Origin: Rhodothermales bacterium
GTDB taxonomy: Bacteria > Bacteroidota > Rhodothermia > Rhodothermales > UBA10348
DNA: 64,000 nucleotides
Reading direction: 5' to 3'
Assembly (NCBI GenBank): GCA_024711125.1
Contig: JANJTM010000025.1
Coordinates: forward strand, 124,001-188,000
Positions 46,257 to 55,679 of this stretch are shown piece by piece. The notes under the pieces were generated by a model, which had not been told where the DNA came from, ran no database searches, and saw nothing but the letters and a program-made list of their open reading frames with translations. Within the stretch, counting starts at the first letter, position 1; every line of letters begins with the position of its first letter. A program made the translations under genes and the position numbers.

Positions 46257-47126
46257 TCACCACTTCTTGCGGCCACGCAGCCACGTCCGGAACCCGATTG
46301 ACAGCGCGTTCATCGAAAGCACGATGATGATGAGCAGCAGGGCGACCCCGTACGGGAAGTCTTCGGGCACCCCGGGCACCTGCGTGGAGATCACGAACAG
46401 GTGCAGGGAGAGCGCCATCGTCTTGTCGAAGATCGTCTGCGGCAGGAACGGCACGAAAAAGGCCGCGCCGGTGAACATGATCGGTGCCGTTTCGCCGGCG
46501 GTCCGCGACACTTCCAGGATCACGCCCGTGAGAATGCCGCTGACCGAATTCGGAAGCACCACGCGGCGGATGGTCTGCCAGCGCGTGGCGCCCATCGCCC
46601 AGCACGCCTCCCGAAACGCGTGGGGGACCGCCTGGAGCGACTCCCGGGTCGCGACGATTACGACCGGCAGCGCCATGATGGCGAGCGTCAGGCTGGCCGC
46701 GAGGATCGACGTGCCGAATCCGAAGAAGATCACGAAAGCTCCGACGCCGAACAGCGCGTGCACGATCGACGGAACGCCGGCGAGGTTGATGATGGCCAGG
46801 TTGATCGACCGGGTCAGCCAGTTGTCGGGCGCGTACTCGCTCAGGTAGATCGCGGCCGCGATGCCCAGGGGCACCGAGAAGACGAGTCCCATCGTCACGA
46901 GGATGATCGTGCCGAGAAACGCCGGGAAGATGCCGCCCGCCGTCATGCCGCTCTTCGGAAACTCGAACAGGAACTCGGCCGTCAGGACCGGCCCTCCACG
47001 CACGACGAGCAGGCCCAGGATGATGAGCACCGGCAGGACCAGCAGGAGCGTCATGCCCAGGAACACGTTCCGGTAGCGACGCTGGATCCGGTCGTTGGTT
47101 CGGTTTCGATCGGTGGCGGCGAACAT
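46257..47126 (-). CDS. pstA: Phosphate ABC transporter permease PstA
   Basis: 289 residues from an ATG at 47126, leaving one base after the pstC stop; an alternative ATG at 47159 would overlap pstC by 32 bases. About six membrane helices are seen. The first is LGMTLLLVLPVLIILGLLVV. The EAA-type loop that touches the ATPase reads REACWAMGATRWQTIRRVVLP, and TAGETAPIMFTG is typical for PstA. It pairs with PstC to form the inner-membrane channel for phosphate. It sits between pstC and the two pstB genes. Confidence 0.93.
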   Translation of the reverse strand: MFAATDRNRTNDRIQRRYRNVFLGMTLLLVLPVLIILGLLVVRGGPVLTAEFLFEFPKSGMTAGGIFPAFLGTIILVTMGLVFSVPLGIAAAIYLSEYAPDNWLTRSINLAIINLAGVPSIVHALFGVGAFVIFFGFGTSILAASLTLAIMALPVVIVATRESLQAVPHAFREACWAMGATRWQTIRRVVLPNSVSGILTGVILEVSRTAGETAPIMFTGAAFFVPFLPQTIFDKTMALSLHLFVISTQVPGVPEDFPYGVALLLIIIVLSMNALSIGFRTWLRGRKKW

Positions 47127-47127
47127 G

Positions 47128-48036
47128 TCAGGAATTGCGGATTCCGCGTACGACGACATCGGCCGTCAGGTTGATCAGGAACGTGATCAGGAAAAGAAAG
47201 AGTCCCAGCGTGAAGAGCGCGCCGTAGTGATCCGATCCCACGGCGGTCTCGCCGAGTTCGGCCGCGATCGTGGCCGTCAGGGCACGCACCGAGTCGAACG
47301 GGCTGGTAGGCAGGTTGATCGAATGGCCCGATGCCATGAGCACCGCCATGGTCTCGCCGAATCCCCGTCCGACGCCCAGCAGCACGGCCGATACGAGCCC
47401 GTTCTTCGCCGCCGGGAGCACGACACGGCGGATCATCTGCCACCGGGTGGCGCCCATCGCCTCGGCGGCCTCCCGGTACCGGTCGGGAACGGCCTTGAGC
47501 GCGTCCTCGGCGATCGTCGTCATGATCGGCGCCGCCATGAGGCCCAGGATGATGCCCGCGTTCAGGACGTTGAGCCCGATAGGCACGTCGAAGACGTCGA
47601 TGATCAGGCCGTTGACGATCGTAAGGCCGATGAACCCCCATACGACCGAAGGGATTGCGGCCAGCAGCTCGACCAACACCTTAAGGGTCTCCCGGGACCG
47701 CCCGGTCGCGAACTCCGAGATGTAGACCGCCGCCCCGAGAGAGAACGGAATCGCAACGAGCATCGCGACGCCCGTCACGCTCGCCGTGCCCACCATGAGG
47801 GCCAGCGCGCCGTAGGTCGCGTTGTTCGTCGAGGTCGGCGCCCAGCGGATCGACGTGAAGAACTCCACGACGTCGAACCGCGAGAAGACGAACTGGAGCG
47901 CCTCGCGCGTGATGAACACGAAGATGCCGACGATGAAGACGACGGCCGAGATGCCGCCCAGGAACATCAGGACCTGGACGATCCGGTCCACGATCCATGC
48001 CCGGTCGATGCGGTCCGTCGAGAGGGATGCGCGCAT
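47128..48036 (-). CDS. pstC: Phosphate ABC transporter permease PstC
   Basis: 302 residues with about six helices; the first is VLMFLGGISAVVFIVGIFVFI. Typical stretches are FSLGAAVYISEFA, AIPSVVWGFIGL, the ATPase contact loop REAAEAMGATRWQMIRRVVLP, and GFGETMAVLMASG. It is the second permease of the Pst complex. Its start is one base beyond the phoU stop, so the two are co-translated, and pstA follows with 1 base between. Confidence 0.94.
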   Translation of the reverse strand: MRASLSTDRIDRAWIVDRIVQVLMFLGGISAVVFIVGIFVFITREALQFVFSRFDVVEFFTSIRWAPTSTNNATYGALALMVGTASVTGVAMLVAIPFSLGAAVYISEFATGRSRETLKVLVELLAAIPSVVWGFIGLTIVNGLIIDVFDVPIGLNVLNAGIILGLMAAPIMTTIAEDALKAVPDRYREAAEAMGATRWQMIRRVVLPAAKNGLVSAVLLGVGRGFGETMAVLMASGHSINLPTSPFDSVRALTATIAAELGETAVGSDHYGALFTLGLFLFLITFLINLTADVVVRGIRNS

Positions 48037-48037
48037 G

Positions 48038-49087
48038 TCAGGTTGCCGGATCGGGACCGCGGAGCGTATCCATCAGCTCGGCGATGGCGTTCGAGAGGAA
48101 ACGGTACCGGTCCTCGATCGACCCGCCGGCCTCCCAGCTCAGGCCCACGGTATGGAACGGCATGTCGCCCACGATGCGACCGACAGGTCCCGACAGGCTG
48201 ACGACGACATCCCAGGAAGCCCAGTCGACCGGGGACGAGGTCGGAGACTCGACCGAGGGGTCACCCAACCCCCGGTCGTCGAGGAACCTGCGCACCGCAT
48301 CACCCACATCGGGCGCACCGGAGGAGCCCAGCGACCCGTAGACGCCCGTGGTCGGGTGCTGCCGGCGCGCGATCGCCACCGCCAGACTCGCGTATGCGGC
48401 CTCCGATTCGTCGACGAACAGGACGCGAACGGGTCTGCGCCGCTTGGTCTGACCGGTGAGCGCGAAAACCGTCTCCTCGCAGAGGTTCTTCGCCTGGTCC
48501 GATACACGCTCGATCTGCATGATCACGATCAGGCGGCCGAACACGTCCTTCATGCCGAGCGAACCGACATCCGACGCCAGCAGGTCCCCGAACGCGTCGG
48601 CGAACTCCCGGTCGACCCCGTCGGCCTCCTGCATCGTCGCGCGGGCCAACGCCTCGTCCCGCTTTTCGAACGCCTCGATCGCGCGGGAAAACATGGCGAC
48701 CGAGTCATTGGCCATGCGGGACACCTTGTCCCGGAAGACGCCCGATATGTCCGAGCGGAACTGCACGCTCTCCCGGCATATCGTCGTCGCGTAGTCGCCG
48801 ACCCGCTCCAGCAGGATGGCCATGCGCATGGCCGACGAAACGAAGCGCAGGTGACCGGCCGCCGGCAGGTGCCGTGCGATGAACCGGTGGCAGTCTGCCT
48901 CGATGCGCTCGGTTTCCCGGTTGACGGGATGGTCGGCCAGGATCGTCCGGTAGGCGAGGTCGTCGTCTCCGGACGTGAGCGCCGCAATCGCCTGCGACAG
49001 GTTCGAACGAACCCGCCGGGCCAGGTCGAGGACCGACGCCCTGAGCGCGTCGAGGTCCGCCTCCAGCCGCTGTTCGTAAATGGTCAT
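48038..49087 (-). CDS. phoU: PhoU fused to a degenerate low-molecular-weight phosphatase-like domain
   Basis: 349 residues; plain PhoU proteins are about 220-240. Residues 1-212 hold two PhoU three-helix repeats with the metal-binding patterns LLERVGDYATTIC and QIERVSDQAKNLCEE. From about 217 a second domain starts: VRVLFVDESEAAYASLAVAIA, then TGVYGSLGS and WDVVVSLSG. This resembles the arsenate reductase/low-molecular-weight phosphatase fold, but the catalytic CxxxxxR loop is replaced by DESEAAYAS, with no Cys or Arg. PhoU links Pst transport to the PhoR kinase. The extra domain could bind phosphate without catalysis (inference). It lies between pstS and pstC. Confidence 0.82.
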   Translation of the reverse strand: MTIYEQRLEADLDALRASVLDLARRVRSNLSQAIAALTSGDDDLAYRTILADHPVNRETERIEADCHRFIARHLPAAGHLRFVSSAMRMAILLERVGDYATTICRESVQFRSDISGVFRDKVSRMANDSVAMFSRAIEAFEKRDEALARATMQEADGVDREFADAFGDLLASDVGSLGMKDVFGRLIVIMQIERVSDQAKNLCEETVFALTGQTKRRRPVRVLFVDESEAAYASLAVAIARRQHPTTGVYGSLGSSGAPDVGDAVRRFLDDRGLGDPSVESPTSSPVDWASWDVVVSLSGPVGRIVGDMPFHTVGLSWEAGGSIEDRYRFLSNAIAELMDTLRGPDPAT

Positions 49088-49124
49088 CGCCTACGCAACG
49101 GAATCGTGGAAAGGGGGGTGCGGA

Positions 49125-50012
49125 CTACTGCGCCACCGCGCATTCGACCGGCCGGTAGGGGGCGTAGCCCTTGTCGGCGATGATGCACTGGCCCTCGTCG
49201 CTGAGGATCCAGTCGAGATAGGCCTTCACATGGCCCTGCGGCTCCCCGTCCGAGTACATGAAGAGCGGGCGGGCGATGGGGTAGGAGCGGTCGATGGCCG
49301 TAGTCTCCGAAGGGGTAACGCACGTACCGGCAGCGTCAACCACGCAGGGCATGTGCACGTGTTCGGTCGCGTACGCGAGACCGCTGTAGCCGATGGCGCA
49401 GGGCGTATCCATGACCAGGTCGACCACGTCCTTCGATCCGTGCATGTCGCGCGATCCCAGCTTGAAGTCCTCCTCGTGCAGCACGGCTTCGCGGAAGTAT
49501 TCGTACGTGCCCGAGTTATTCTGCCGCGAGATCCGGATGATCTCGCCGCTGGCGCAGCCCGGTACGGTCACGCCGAGCTGTTCCCAACGCTCGATCGTCC
49601 CGTTTTCTCCGTAAATGCCCGCCAGTTGCTCGAGCGTGATCTGCTGCAGCGGATTGTCGTTGTGCAGGTAGATGGCGAGCGCGTCGTAGCCCACGATATG
49701 CTCGATCGGGGTGTGGTTGTTCGCGATCGCGTTCTGCTTTTCCTCTTCCGACATCTCGCGGGAGGAGTTGGCGATGTCGACCGTGCCGTTGATCAGGGCC
49801 GCGATGCCGGTGCCCGAACCGCCGCCGGTGACGGCCACCGCGACGTTCGGCTCGACCGTCTGGTAGGCTTCGGCCCAGGCCTGGGCCACGTTCACGAGGG
49901 TGTCTGAGCCCTTGTTCTCGATGACCTGCCGGGAGCCGGAGTTCGCGCCCGGACGCCCGCATCCCGCGACGAGGACGAACAGGACGAGGAGGGAGTAGGC
50001 TGGCTTCTTCAT
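49125..50012 (-). CDS. pstS: Phosphate-binding lipoprotein PstS
   Basis: 295 residues with a lipoprotein signal (YSLLVLFVLVAGC, Cys18). The phosphate-binding protein body is clear: IENKGSDTLVNVAQAWAEAY, VTGGGSGTGIAALINGTVDIANSSR and IRISRQNNSGTYEYF, the loops that hold phosphate. It captures phosphate in the periplasm for PstCA. It sits after the porin gene with 39 bases between them, and before phoU. Four cysteines in the mature part could form disulfides (for example near PGCAS and TPCAI). Confidence 0.94.
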   Translation of the reverse strand: MKKPAYSLLVLFVLVAGCGRPGANSGSRQVIENKGSDTLVNVAQAWAEAYQTVEPNVAVAVTGGGSGTGIAALINGTVDIANSSREMSEEEKQNAIANNHTPIEHIVGYDALAIYLHNDNPLQQITLEQLAGIYGENGTIERWEQLGVTVPGCASGEIIRISRQNNSGTYEYFREAVLHEEDFKLGSRDMHGSKDVVDLVMDTPCAIGYSGLAYATEHVHMPCVVDAAGTCVTPSETTAIDRSYPIARPLFMYSDGEPQGHVKAYLDWILSDEGQCIIADKGYAPYRPVECAVAQ

Positions 50013-50051
50013 TTGCGTTGGGTGTCGGTGGAAACGGAAATCGGCTTGGGA

Positions 50052-51023
50052 TCAGAAGTCGGCATGGACCGTCACGCGCGCGGTGACGAGCGGATCCGGT
50101 GCCGTGAGGTTCTTGTCGATGGTTACGTTCGGAATCACCGCCAGGCCGTCGGCGGCACGAAAGGAGAGACCGGCCAGGCCATACCAGCCCGACCGGCGCG
50201 CACCGTCAGGGCCCATGGAGTAGCTGTCGTACCGGCCGACCGCTTCCACGCGGTGAGAAACCCTGGCGGCGGCGAAGATGCTCGCACCCGACCGATCCGT
50301 GGTCGAGCCCGTACCATCCTCACGTACCGGGCTGAGGAAGGCCTCCACTCCGGCCCGGAAGGAATCCGTTTCCCACCCGGCGAACGCGTTCGCCGTCACG
50401 GTTTCCGAGCCGGCCTGCGGCGCGTAATCGCCTCCCATCGTGACGGTCCAGCCGGATGCCGGCACCCATTCGAGTTGACCGTACAATCTCTTGTATCGAT
50501 CGCCGTCCGGGTTAACCGAATTGTTATTTGCGAACATGACGTTGTAGCGGACGACCTTCCCGAGGAGCGGGCCCGACGCCCGCACGCCGAAATCGCGGGA
50601 AGACGCGATGCGCAGGCGATCCATGATCGTCGCCTCGAGACTGCGGTATCCGAGGAATCGCTCCGACGTCTCCCACCCCGGGGGAGCGGTGACGCCGAAA
50701 TACACGTCGTGGCCCTCACCGAACGCGTCGTGCCAACGGACGAACAGGTCCTTGACGAACGGGCTCGGGCGTCCGGCGCTGTTGGTCGCGTTGTCATTCG
50801 CCTCGAGGCGTGCCCGAACCGAAATCCGTTCGCTCGTCCGGTGGTCGACCGTGAGGTAGAGCCGCCGATAGCCGAATCCGTTTTCGCCGGCGCGCGAACC
50901 GTCACGCGTCGCTACGACGTACCCGTAATCCGAATAGAGGAGGCCGCTCACACGGAGGGACGACTGGGCGGAAGAGTCGGTCACGGTCAGGGCGAGTGCA
51001 AGCAGGAGAAACCCGGTGCGCAT
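50052..51023 (-). CDS. Outer-membrane beta-barrel porin, first gene of the phosphate operon
   Basis: 323 residues with a signal peptide (GFLLLALALTVTDSSAQ). The mature part alternates polar and hydrophobic residues, has many aromatic residues at strand ends (YSDYGYVV, GFGYRRLYLTVD, WYGLAGLSF), and ends in HADF, as outer-membrane barrels do. It resembles the short porins near pst genes in other Bacteroidota-like bacteria. Its place at the head of the pst operon suggests that it lets phosphate or a phosphate compound into the periplasm; this is inferred from position. It starts 25 bases from the repeat array at 51048-51102. Confidence 0.7.
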   Translation of the reverse strand: MRTGFLLLALALTVTDSSAQSSLRVSGLLYSDYGYVVATRDGSRAGENGFGYRRLYLTVDHRTSERISVRARLEANDNATNSAGRPSPFVKDLFVRWHDAFGEGHDVYFGVTAPPGWETSERFLGYRSLEATIMDRLRIASSRDFGVRASGPLLGKVVRYNVMFANNNSVNPDGDRYKRLYGQLEWVPASGWTVTMGGDYAPQAGSETVTANAFAGWETDSFRAGVEAFLSPVREDGTGSTTDRSGASIFAAARVSHRVEAVGRYDSYSMGPDGARRSGWYGLAGLSFRAADGLAVIPNVTIDKNLTAPDPLVTARVTVHADF

Positions 51024-51047
51024 GGGGCGTTGCGTGGCTTGAAGTGT

Positions 51048-51102
51048 ATTACCGCTGCGTTACCATGATATTAGCGGTCTGTTACCGGAATATTATCGGC
51101 CG
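51048..51102 (-). promoter_or_regulatory. Pho-box-like array of five 11-base direct repeats
   Basis: On the + strand, the hexamers ATTACC, GTTACC, ATTAGC, GTTACC and ATTATC start exactly at 51048, 51059, 51070, 51081 and 51092, that is, every 11 bases (consensus RTTANC, with 5 variable bases). Eleven-base spacing is the geometry of known PhoB binding sites, in which each repeat is one helical turn. The operon on the minus strand starts 25 bases away. On that strand, TAATAC at the last repeat could serve as the -10 box. The aminotransferase gene on the other side starts 102 bases away. Confidence 0.65.
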
Positions 51103-51203
51103 GCATCATGGCCGCTCCGGCCGAGGAGGGCCCTCCGCGTTGCCCGGCCACGCGGGGCGAGCGCTATATTTCGGTTCCTTCCACCGACCTCCGCCTCACC
51201 CGC

Positions 51204-52409
51204 ATGGCCGTTTCCCTGTACGAGCGCCTTTCCGAACGGGCCCGGACCGTCCCGCCGAGCGGCATCCGCCGATTTTTCGAGATCGCCGCCACGATGGAAA
51301 ACGTGATCTCCCTCGGCATCGGGGAGCCCGACTTCGTGACGCCGCGTCCGATCATCGACGCGGGGATCCGGTCGCTCGAGGAAGGGAGGACCGGGTATAC
51401 GTCCAACGCGGGCATTCGCGAGCTTCGGGACGCCATTTCTGCCGAGATCCGGTCCCGGTACGGGGTCGGCTATGATGCGGGATCGGAGATCCTCGTGACC
51501 GTCGGCGTGTCCGAGGCCCTCCAGCTGGCCATGCTCGCCCTGCTTGACCCGGGCGACGAGATCCTGATTCCGGAGCCCTGCTTCGTATCGTACGGACCCG
51601 CGGCCGTCTTCGCCGGAGGAAACGTCGTATACGTGCCCGCCAGGGTCGAGAACGATTTCCAGGTGACCGCGGCCGACATCGAGTCCCGCATCACGGAGCG
51701 GACCAAGGTCCTGTTCCTTTCCTACCCGTCGAACCCGACGGGCGCCGTCCTGCGCCGCGAAACCCTCGAGGAGATTGCGGAACTGGTCGTGAGGCACGAC
51801 CTGCTGGTGCTGTCCGACGAGATCTACGACCGGTTGGTCTACGGCGATGCCCACCGCGCAGGGCATACGTGCCTGCCGTCGATCCCCGCGCTCCGCGATC
51901 GAACGGTACTCCTGGGCGGTTTCTCGAAGTCGTTCGCGATGACCGGCTGGCGCATCGGGTACGCCTGCGCGCCCAGGCCGATCTATGACGCGATGTACAA
52001 GGCGCACCAGTACATCGTGATGTCGGCACCGACGATGGCGCAGTGGGGCGCTCTCGAGGGGCTCGCCTCCTGCCAGGAGGACGTGGAGCGCATGCGGCTT
52101 GACTACGACGCGAGGCGACGCGTGATCGTGGACGGGTTCCGGGCCGCCGGACTGCCGACGTTCGAGCCGGAGGGTGCGTTCTACTGCTTCCCCGACATCC
52201 GTTCGACCGGCCTCGACTCCGAGACGTTCGCGCAGCGCCTGCTGCACGAGGAGCACGTGGCCGTCGTGCCGGGCGACGCCTTCGGACCCAGCGGTGCCGG
52301 CTACGTCCGGTGCTCGTATGCGACCTCGATGGAGAAGATCGAGGAGGCGATCCGCCGCGTGGCGCGGTTCGCCGAGCGCTGCCGCGCAGAGACGCTGGCC
52401 GTCGGCTGA
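51204..52409 (+). CDS. PLP-dependent aminotransferase, class I/II
   Basis: 401 residues from an ATG at 51204. The PLP lysine is at 242 in GGFSKSFAMTGWRIGY, and YPSNPTGAVL and LSDEIYDRLVYGD are present. It resembles aspartate or alanine aminotransferase-type proteins; the substrate is not clear from sequence. The frame is open upstream to 51108, but that part lies over the phosphate repeat region and lacks similarity. It starts a + strand run with the small membrane gene 3 bases later. Confidence 0.87.
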   Translation: MAVSLYERLSERARTVPPSGIRRFFEIAATMENVISLGIGEPDFVTPRPIIDAGIRSLEEGRTGYTSNAGIRELRDAISAEIRSRYGVGYDAGSEILVTVGVSEALQLAMLALLDPGDEILIPEPCFVSYGPAAVFAGGNVVYVPARVENDFQVTAADIESRITERTKVLFLSYPSNPTGAVLRRETLEEIAELVVRHDLLVLSDEIYDRLVYGDAHRAGHTCLPSIPALRDRTVLLGGFSKSFAMTGWRIGYACAPRPIYDAMYKAHQYIVMSAPTMAQWGALEGLASCQEDVERMRLDYDARRRVIVDGFRAAGLPTFEPEGAFYCFPDIRSTGLDSETFAQRLLHEEHVAVVPGDAFGPSGAGYVRCSYATSMEKIEEAIRRVARFAERCRAETLAVG

Positions 52410-52412
52410 CCC

Positions 52413-52769
52413 ATGAGACCTCTTCCGGCCGTCGCCATCGCGATCCCGGCCTGCGTGGCCTGCCACCTCGTGCTCGGATGGCCCTTCACCGTGCTGGGCG
52501 CCGGGATAGGTGCCTTCGTCGCCGATCGCCGAGGGTGGCTCGTGGGCCTGACGGGCGGATCCACCTCGTGGCTGGCCCTCGCTGCGTGGAGCCGCTGGGT
52601 CGATGCGCGGGCCGTGGACGAGATGCTCCGCGTCGTCGGCGTGATACTCGGAGACCTGCCCGGCGCGGTGGTTTTCTTCCTCACGGTCCTGATCGGGGGA
52701 TCGCTCGGCCTGGCGGGAGGCTGGGTCGGATCGGCCGTACGAAACCTTTTGATCCCGAACCGGCGTTAA
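52413..52769 (+). CDS. Small membrane protein of unknown function
   Basis: 118 residues with three or four helices: LPAVAIAIPACVACHLVLGW, VLGAGIGAFVADRRGWLVGLTGG, and a last one (GAVVFFLTVLIGGSLGLAGGWVGSAV) near the C-terminus. It has no motif I recognise. It is 3 bases after the aminotransferase gene and 44 before prfB, so it may be co-transcribed with both. The Gly-rich second half resembles small membrane proteins of many bacteria but gives no function. Confidence 0.7.
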   Translation: MRPLPAVAIAIPACVACHLVLGWPFTVLGAGIGAFVADRRGWLVGLTGGSTSWLALAAWSRWVDARAVDEMLRVVGVILGDLPGAVVFFLTVLIGGSLGLAGGWVGSAVRNLLIPNRR

Positions 52770-52813
52770 CGCGCCCGAACGGCGCCGGCGTGCGCCGACA
52801 AACCCCGGAGCCG

Positions 52814-53921
<1,108 letters not shown>

Positions 53922-53923
53922 CC

Positions 53924-55510
53924 ATGCCCGACCGGTTCGACTTCCTCGTGCTGGGGTCCGGTGCCGCCGGCCTCTCGTTCGCGCTTGCCGTGGCCGATCA
54001 CGGAACGGTCGCCGTCGTGACGAAGAAGGAATCGGCTGAATCCAACACGAACTACGCGCAGGGCGGCATCGCGGCCGTCATGGACTCGGCCGATTCGATC
54101 GAGAACCACGTCCAGGATACGCTGGTCGCGGGGGCCGGCCTGTGCGACGAGGAGGTGGTCCGCGCGATCGTCTCCGAAGGACCCCTGCGCATCGAGGAGC
54201 TTCGGCGTCGGGGCGCTTCGTTCAGCGAGGATGCCGGCCGCCTTCACCTCGGCCGCGAGGGAGGCCACTCCGCGCACCGCATCGTGCACGCCGCCGACGC
54301 GACCGGGCGCGAGGTCGAGCACACCCTGCTCGAACAGGTCAAGACGCATCCGAATATCCGGGTCTACGAGTACCATTTCGCGCTCGAACTCATCACCGAG
54401 CACCATCTCGGCCTGCACGTGACCCGGGTGCGACCCGACATCCGGTGTTACGGCGCGTATGTGCTCGACGAGCGCAGCGATCGCGTACTGCGCATCCTGG
54501 CCCGGGTAACCATGCTGGCAACGGGCGGAGCCGGACGCATCTACCTGCACACGACCAATCCGGCGATCGCCACCGGGGACGGGGTGGCCATGGCGTACCG
54601 CGCCAAGGCGCGCATCGCGAACATGGAATTCGTGCAGTTCCACCCGACATCGCTCTTCCATCCCGACGGCGACTCCTTCCTCATTTCCGAAGCGGTGCGC
54701 GGGCACGGCGCCATCCTGCTCAACAAGGCGGGCGAGCGTTTCATGCCCTCGTACGACGACCGCTGCGAGTTGGCGCCGCGTGACATCGTGGCCCGCGCCA
54801 TCGACGACCAGCTGAAGTCGCGCGGCGACGACTACGTCCTCCTCGACATCTCGCACCGGCCGAAGGCCGAGATCGAGGAGCACTTTCCGAACATTCGTGC
54901 GAAGTGCTCGTCGCTCGGCATCGACATCTCGTCGGAACCCATCCCCGTGGTTCCCGCCGCGCACTACATGTGCGGCGGGGTCGTGACCGGCCTGGATGCC
55001 CGCACGTCGATCCGCGGGTTGCTCGCCTGCGGCGAAGTCACGTACACGGGGCTGCACGGGGCCAATCGGCTCGCCAGCAACTCGCTCCTCGAAGCCCTGG
55101 TGCTCGGCCGGCGCGCGGTGACGAGCGCCGTCGAGGACGCCCGGGATTCCGGCTTTCAGGCCGACGTTCCCGAATGGGACGACTCCGGTACCTCGAATCC
55201 CACCGAGTGGGTACTCGTCTCGCACAACCGGGACGAGCTGCGCCGCGTGATGTGGGACTACGTGGGGATCGTGCGCAGCATGCACCGCCTGTCCCGCGCC
55301 CAGCGGAGGACCCGGCTGCTGTACGAGGAGACCGAGGAGTTCTATCGCAAGTCCCGGGTCTCCGCCGAACTGTGCGAGCTTCGCAACATGATCGTGGTTT
55401 CCTACCTCGTCATCCGCTCGGCCGAAATGCGGCGCGAGAGCCGGGGTCTCCATTTCATGAGCGACTACCCTCACCCCGTCGAAGCCGAGCGCCGGCCTAC
55501 GTTCATCTAG
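53924..55510 (+). CDS. nadB: L-aspartate oxidase
   Basis: 528 residues, the usual size. The FAD motif VLGSGAAGLSFALAVADHG is at the start, then NTNYAQGGIAAV, the catalytic HRIVHAADATGREVE region, FVQFHPTSLF, and CGEVTYTGLHGANRLASNSLLEALV. It oxidizes aspartate to iminoaspartate for NAD synthesis by NadA. nadA and nadC are not in the window. The ATG at 53924 lies 2 bases after the prfB stop; a GTG at 53918 overlaps that stop and is less likely. Confidence 0.94.
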   Translation: MPDRFDFLVLGSGAAGLSFALAVADHGTVAVVTKKESAESNTNYAQGGIAAVMDSADSIENHVQDTLVAGAGLCDEEVVRAIVSEGPLRIEELRRRGASFSEDAGRLHLGREGGHSAHRIVHAADATGREVEHTLLEQVKTHPNIRVYEYHFALELITEHHLGLHVTRVRPDIRCYGAYVLDERSDRVLRILARVTMLATGGAGRIYLHTTNPAIATGDGVAMAYRAKARIANMEFVQFHPTSLFHPDGDSFLISEAVRGHGAILLNKAGERFMPSYDDRCELAPRDIVARAIDDQLKSRGDDYVLLDISHRPKAEIEEHFPNIRAKCSSLGIDISSEPIPVVPAAHYMCGGVVTGLDARTSIRGLLACGEVTYTGLHGANRLASNSLLEALVLGRRAVTSAVEDARDSGFQADVPEWDDSGTSNPTEWVLVSHNRDELRRVMWDYVGIVRSMHRLSRAQRRTRLLYEETEEFYRKSRVSAELCELRNMIVVSYLVIRSAEMRRESRGLHFMSDYPHPVEAERRPTFI

Positions 55511-55532
55511 GCCCGGACTGCGTCACGCAACG

Positions 55533-55562
55533 TTGCAGAGCGGCCGCTCGGAACCGTATCTT
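55533..55562 (+). promoter_or_regulatory. Candidate promoter for the rimP-nusA-infB operon, with palindrome
   Basis: TTGCAG at 55533-55538, an 18-base spacer and TATCTT at 55557-55562 form a sigma70-like pattern after nadB. A perfect 12-base palindrome, GAGCGGCCGCTC, fills 55538-55549 between the boxes and could be an operator. Read by eye; not tested. Confidence 0.35.
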
Positions 55563-55579
55563 GAGGCGGCGTCAGGGAA

Positions 55580-55607
55580 GGGGGGTTGGTTTCAGCCGCC
55601 CTTTTTT
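55580..55607 (+). terminator. First of two tandem terminator-like hairpins before rimP
   Basis: A nine-base-pair stem with one G-G mismatch (GGGGGGTTG with CAGCCGCCC), a 4-base loop and six T. It lies 70 bases after nadB and 50 bases after the candidate promoter start. It could end the nadB transcript or act as an attenuator in a rimP leader. Confidence 0.65.
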
Positions 55608-55631
55608 GTTGCCTCGAGCCCCGGAAGCGCC

Positions 55632-55657
55632 CGCCCGACTCGGAACGGGCGTTTTTT
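55632..55657 (+). terminator. Second terminator-like hairpin, touching the rimP start region
   Basis: CGCCCG (55632-55637) pairs perfectly with CGGGCG (55646-55651), loop of 8, followed by six T ending one base before an ATG at 55659. If it stops transcription, it lies within the same leader as the first hairpin. This pairing of two terminators ahead of nusA resembles attenuators that NusA itself is known to influence in E. coli. Confidence 0.6.
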
Positions 55658-55679
55658 GATGGAATCCCCTGAAGACACG

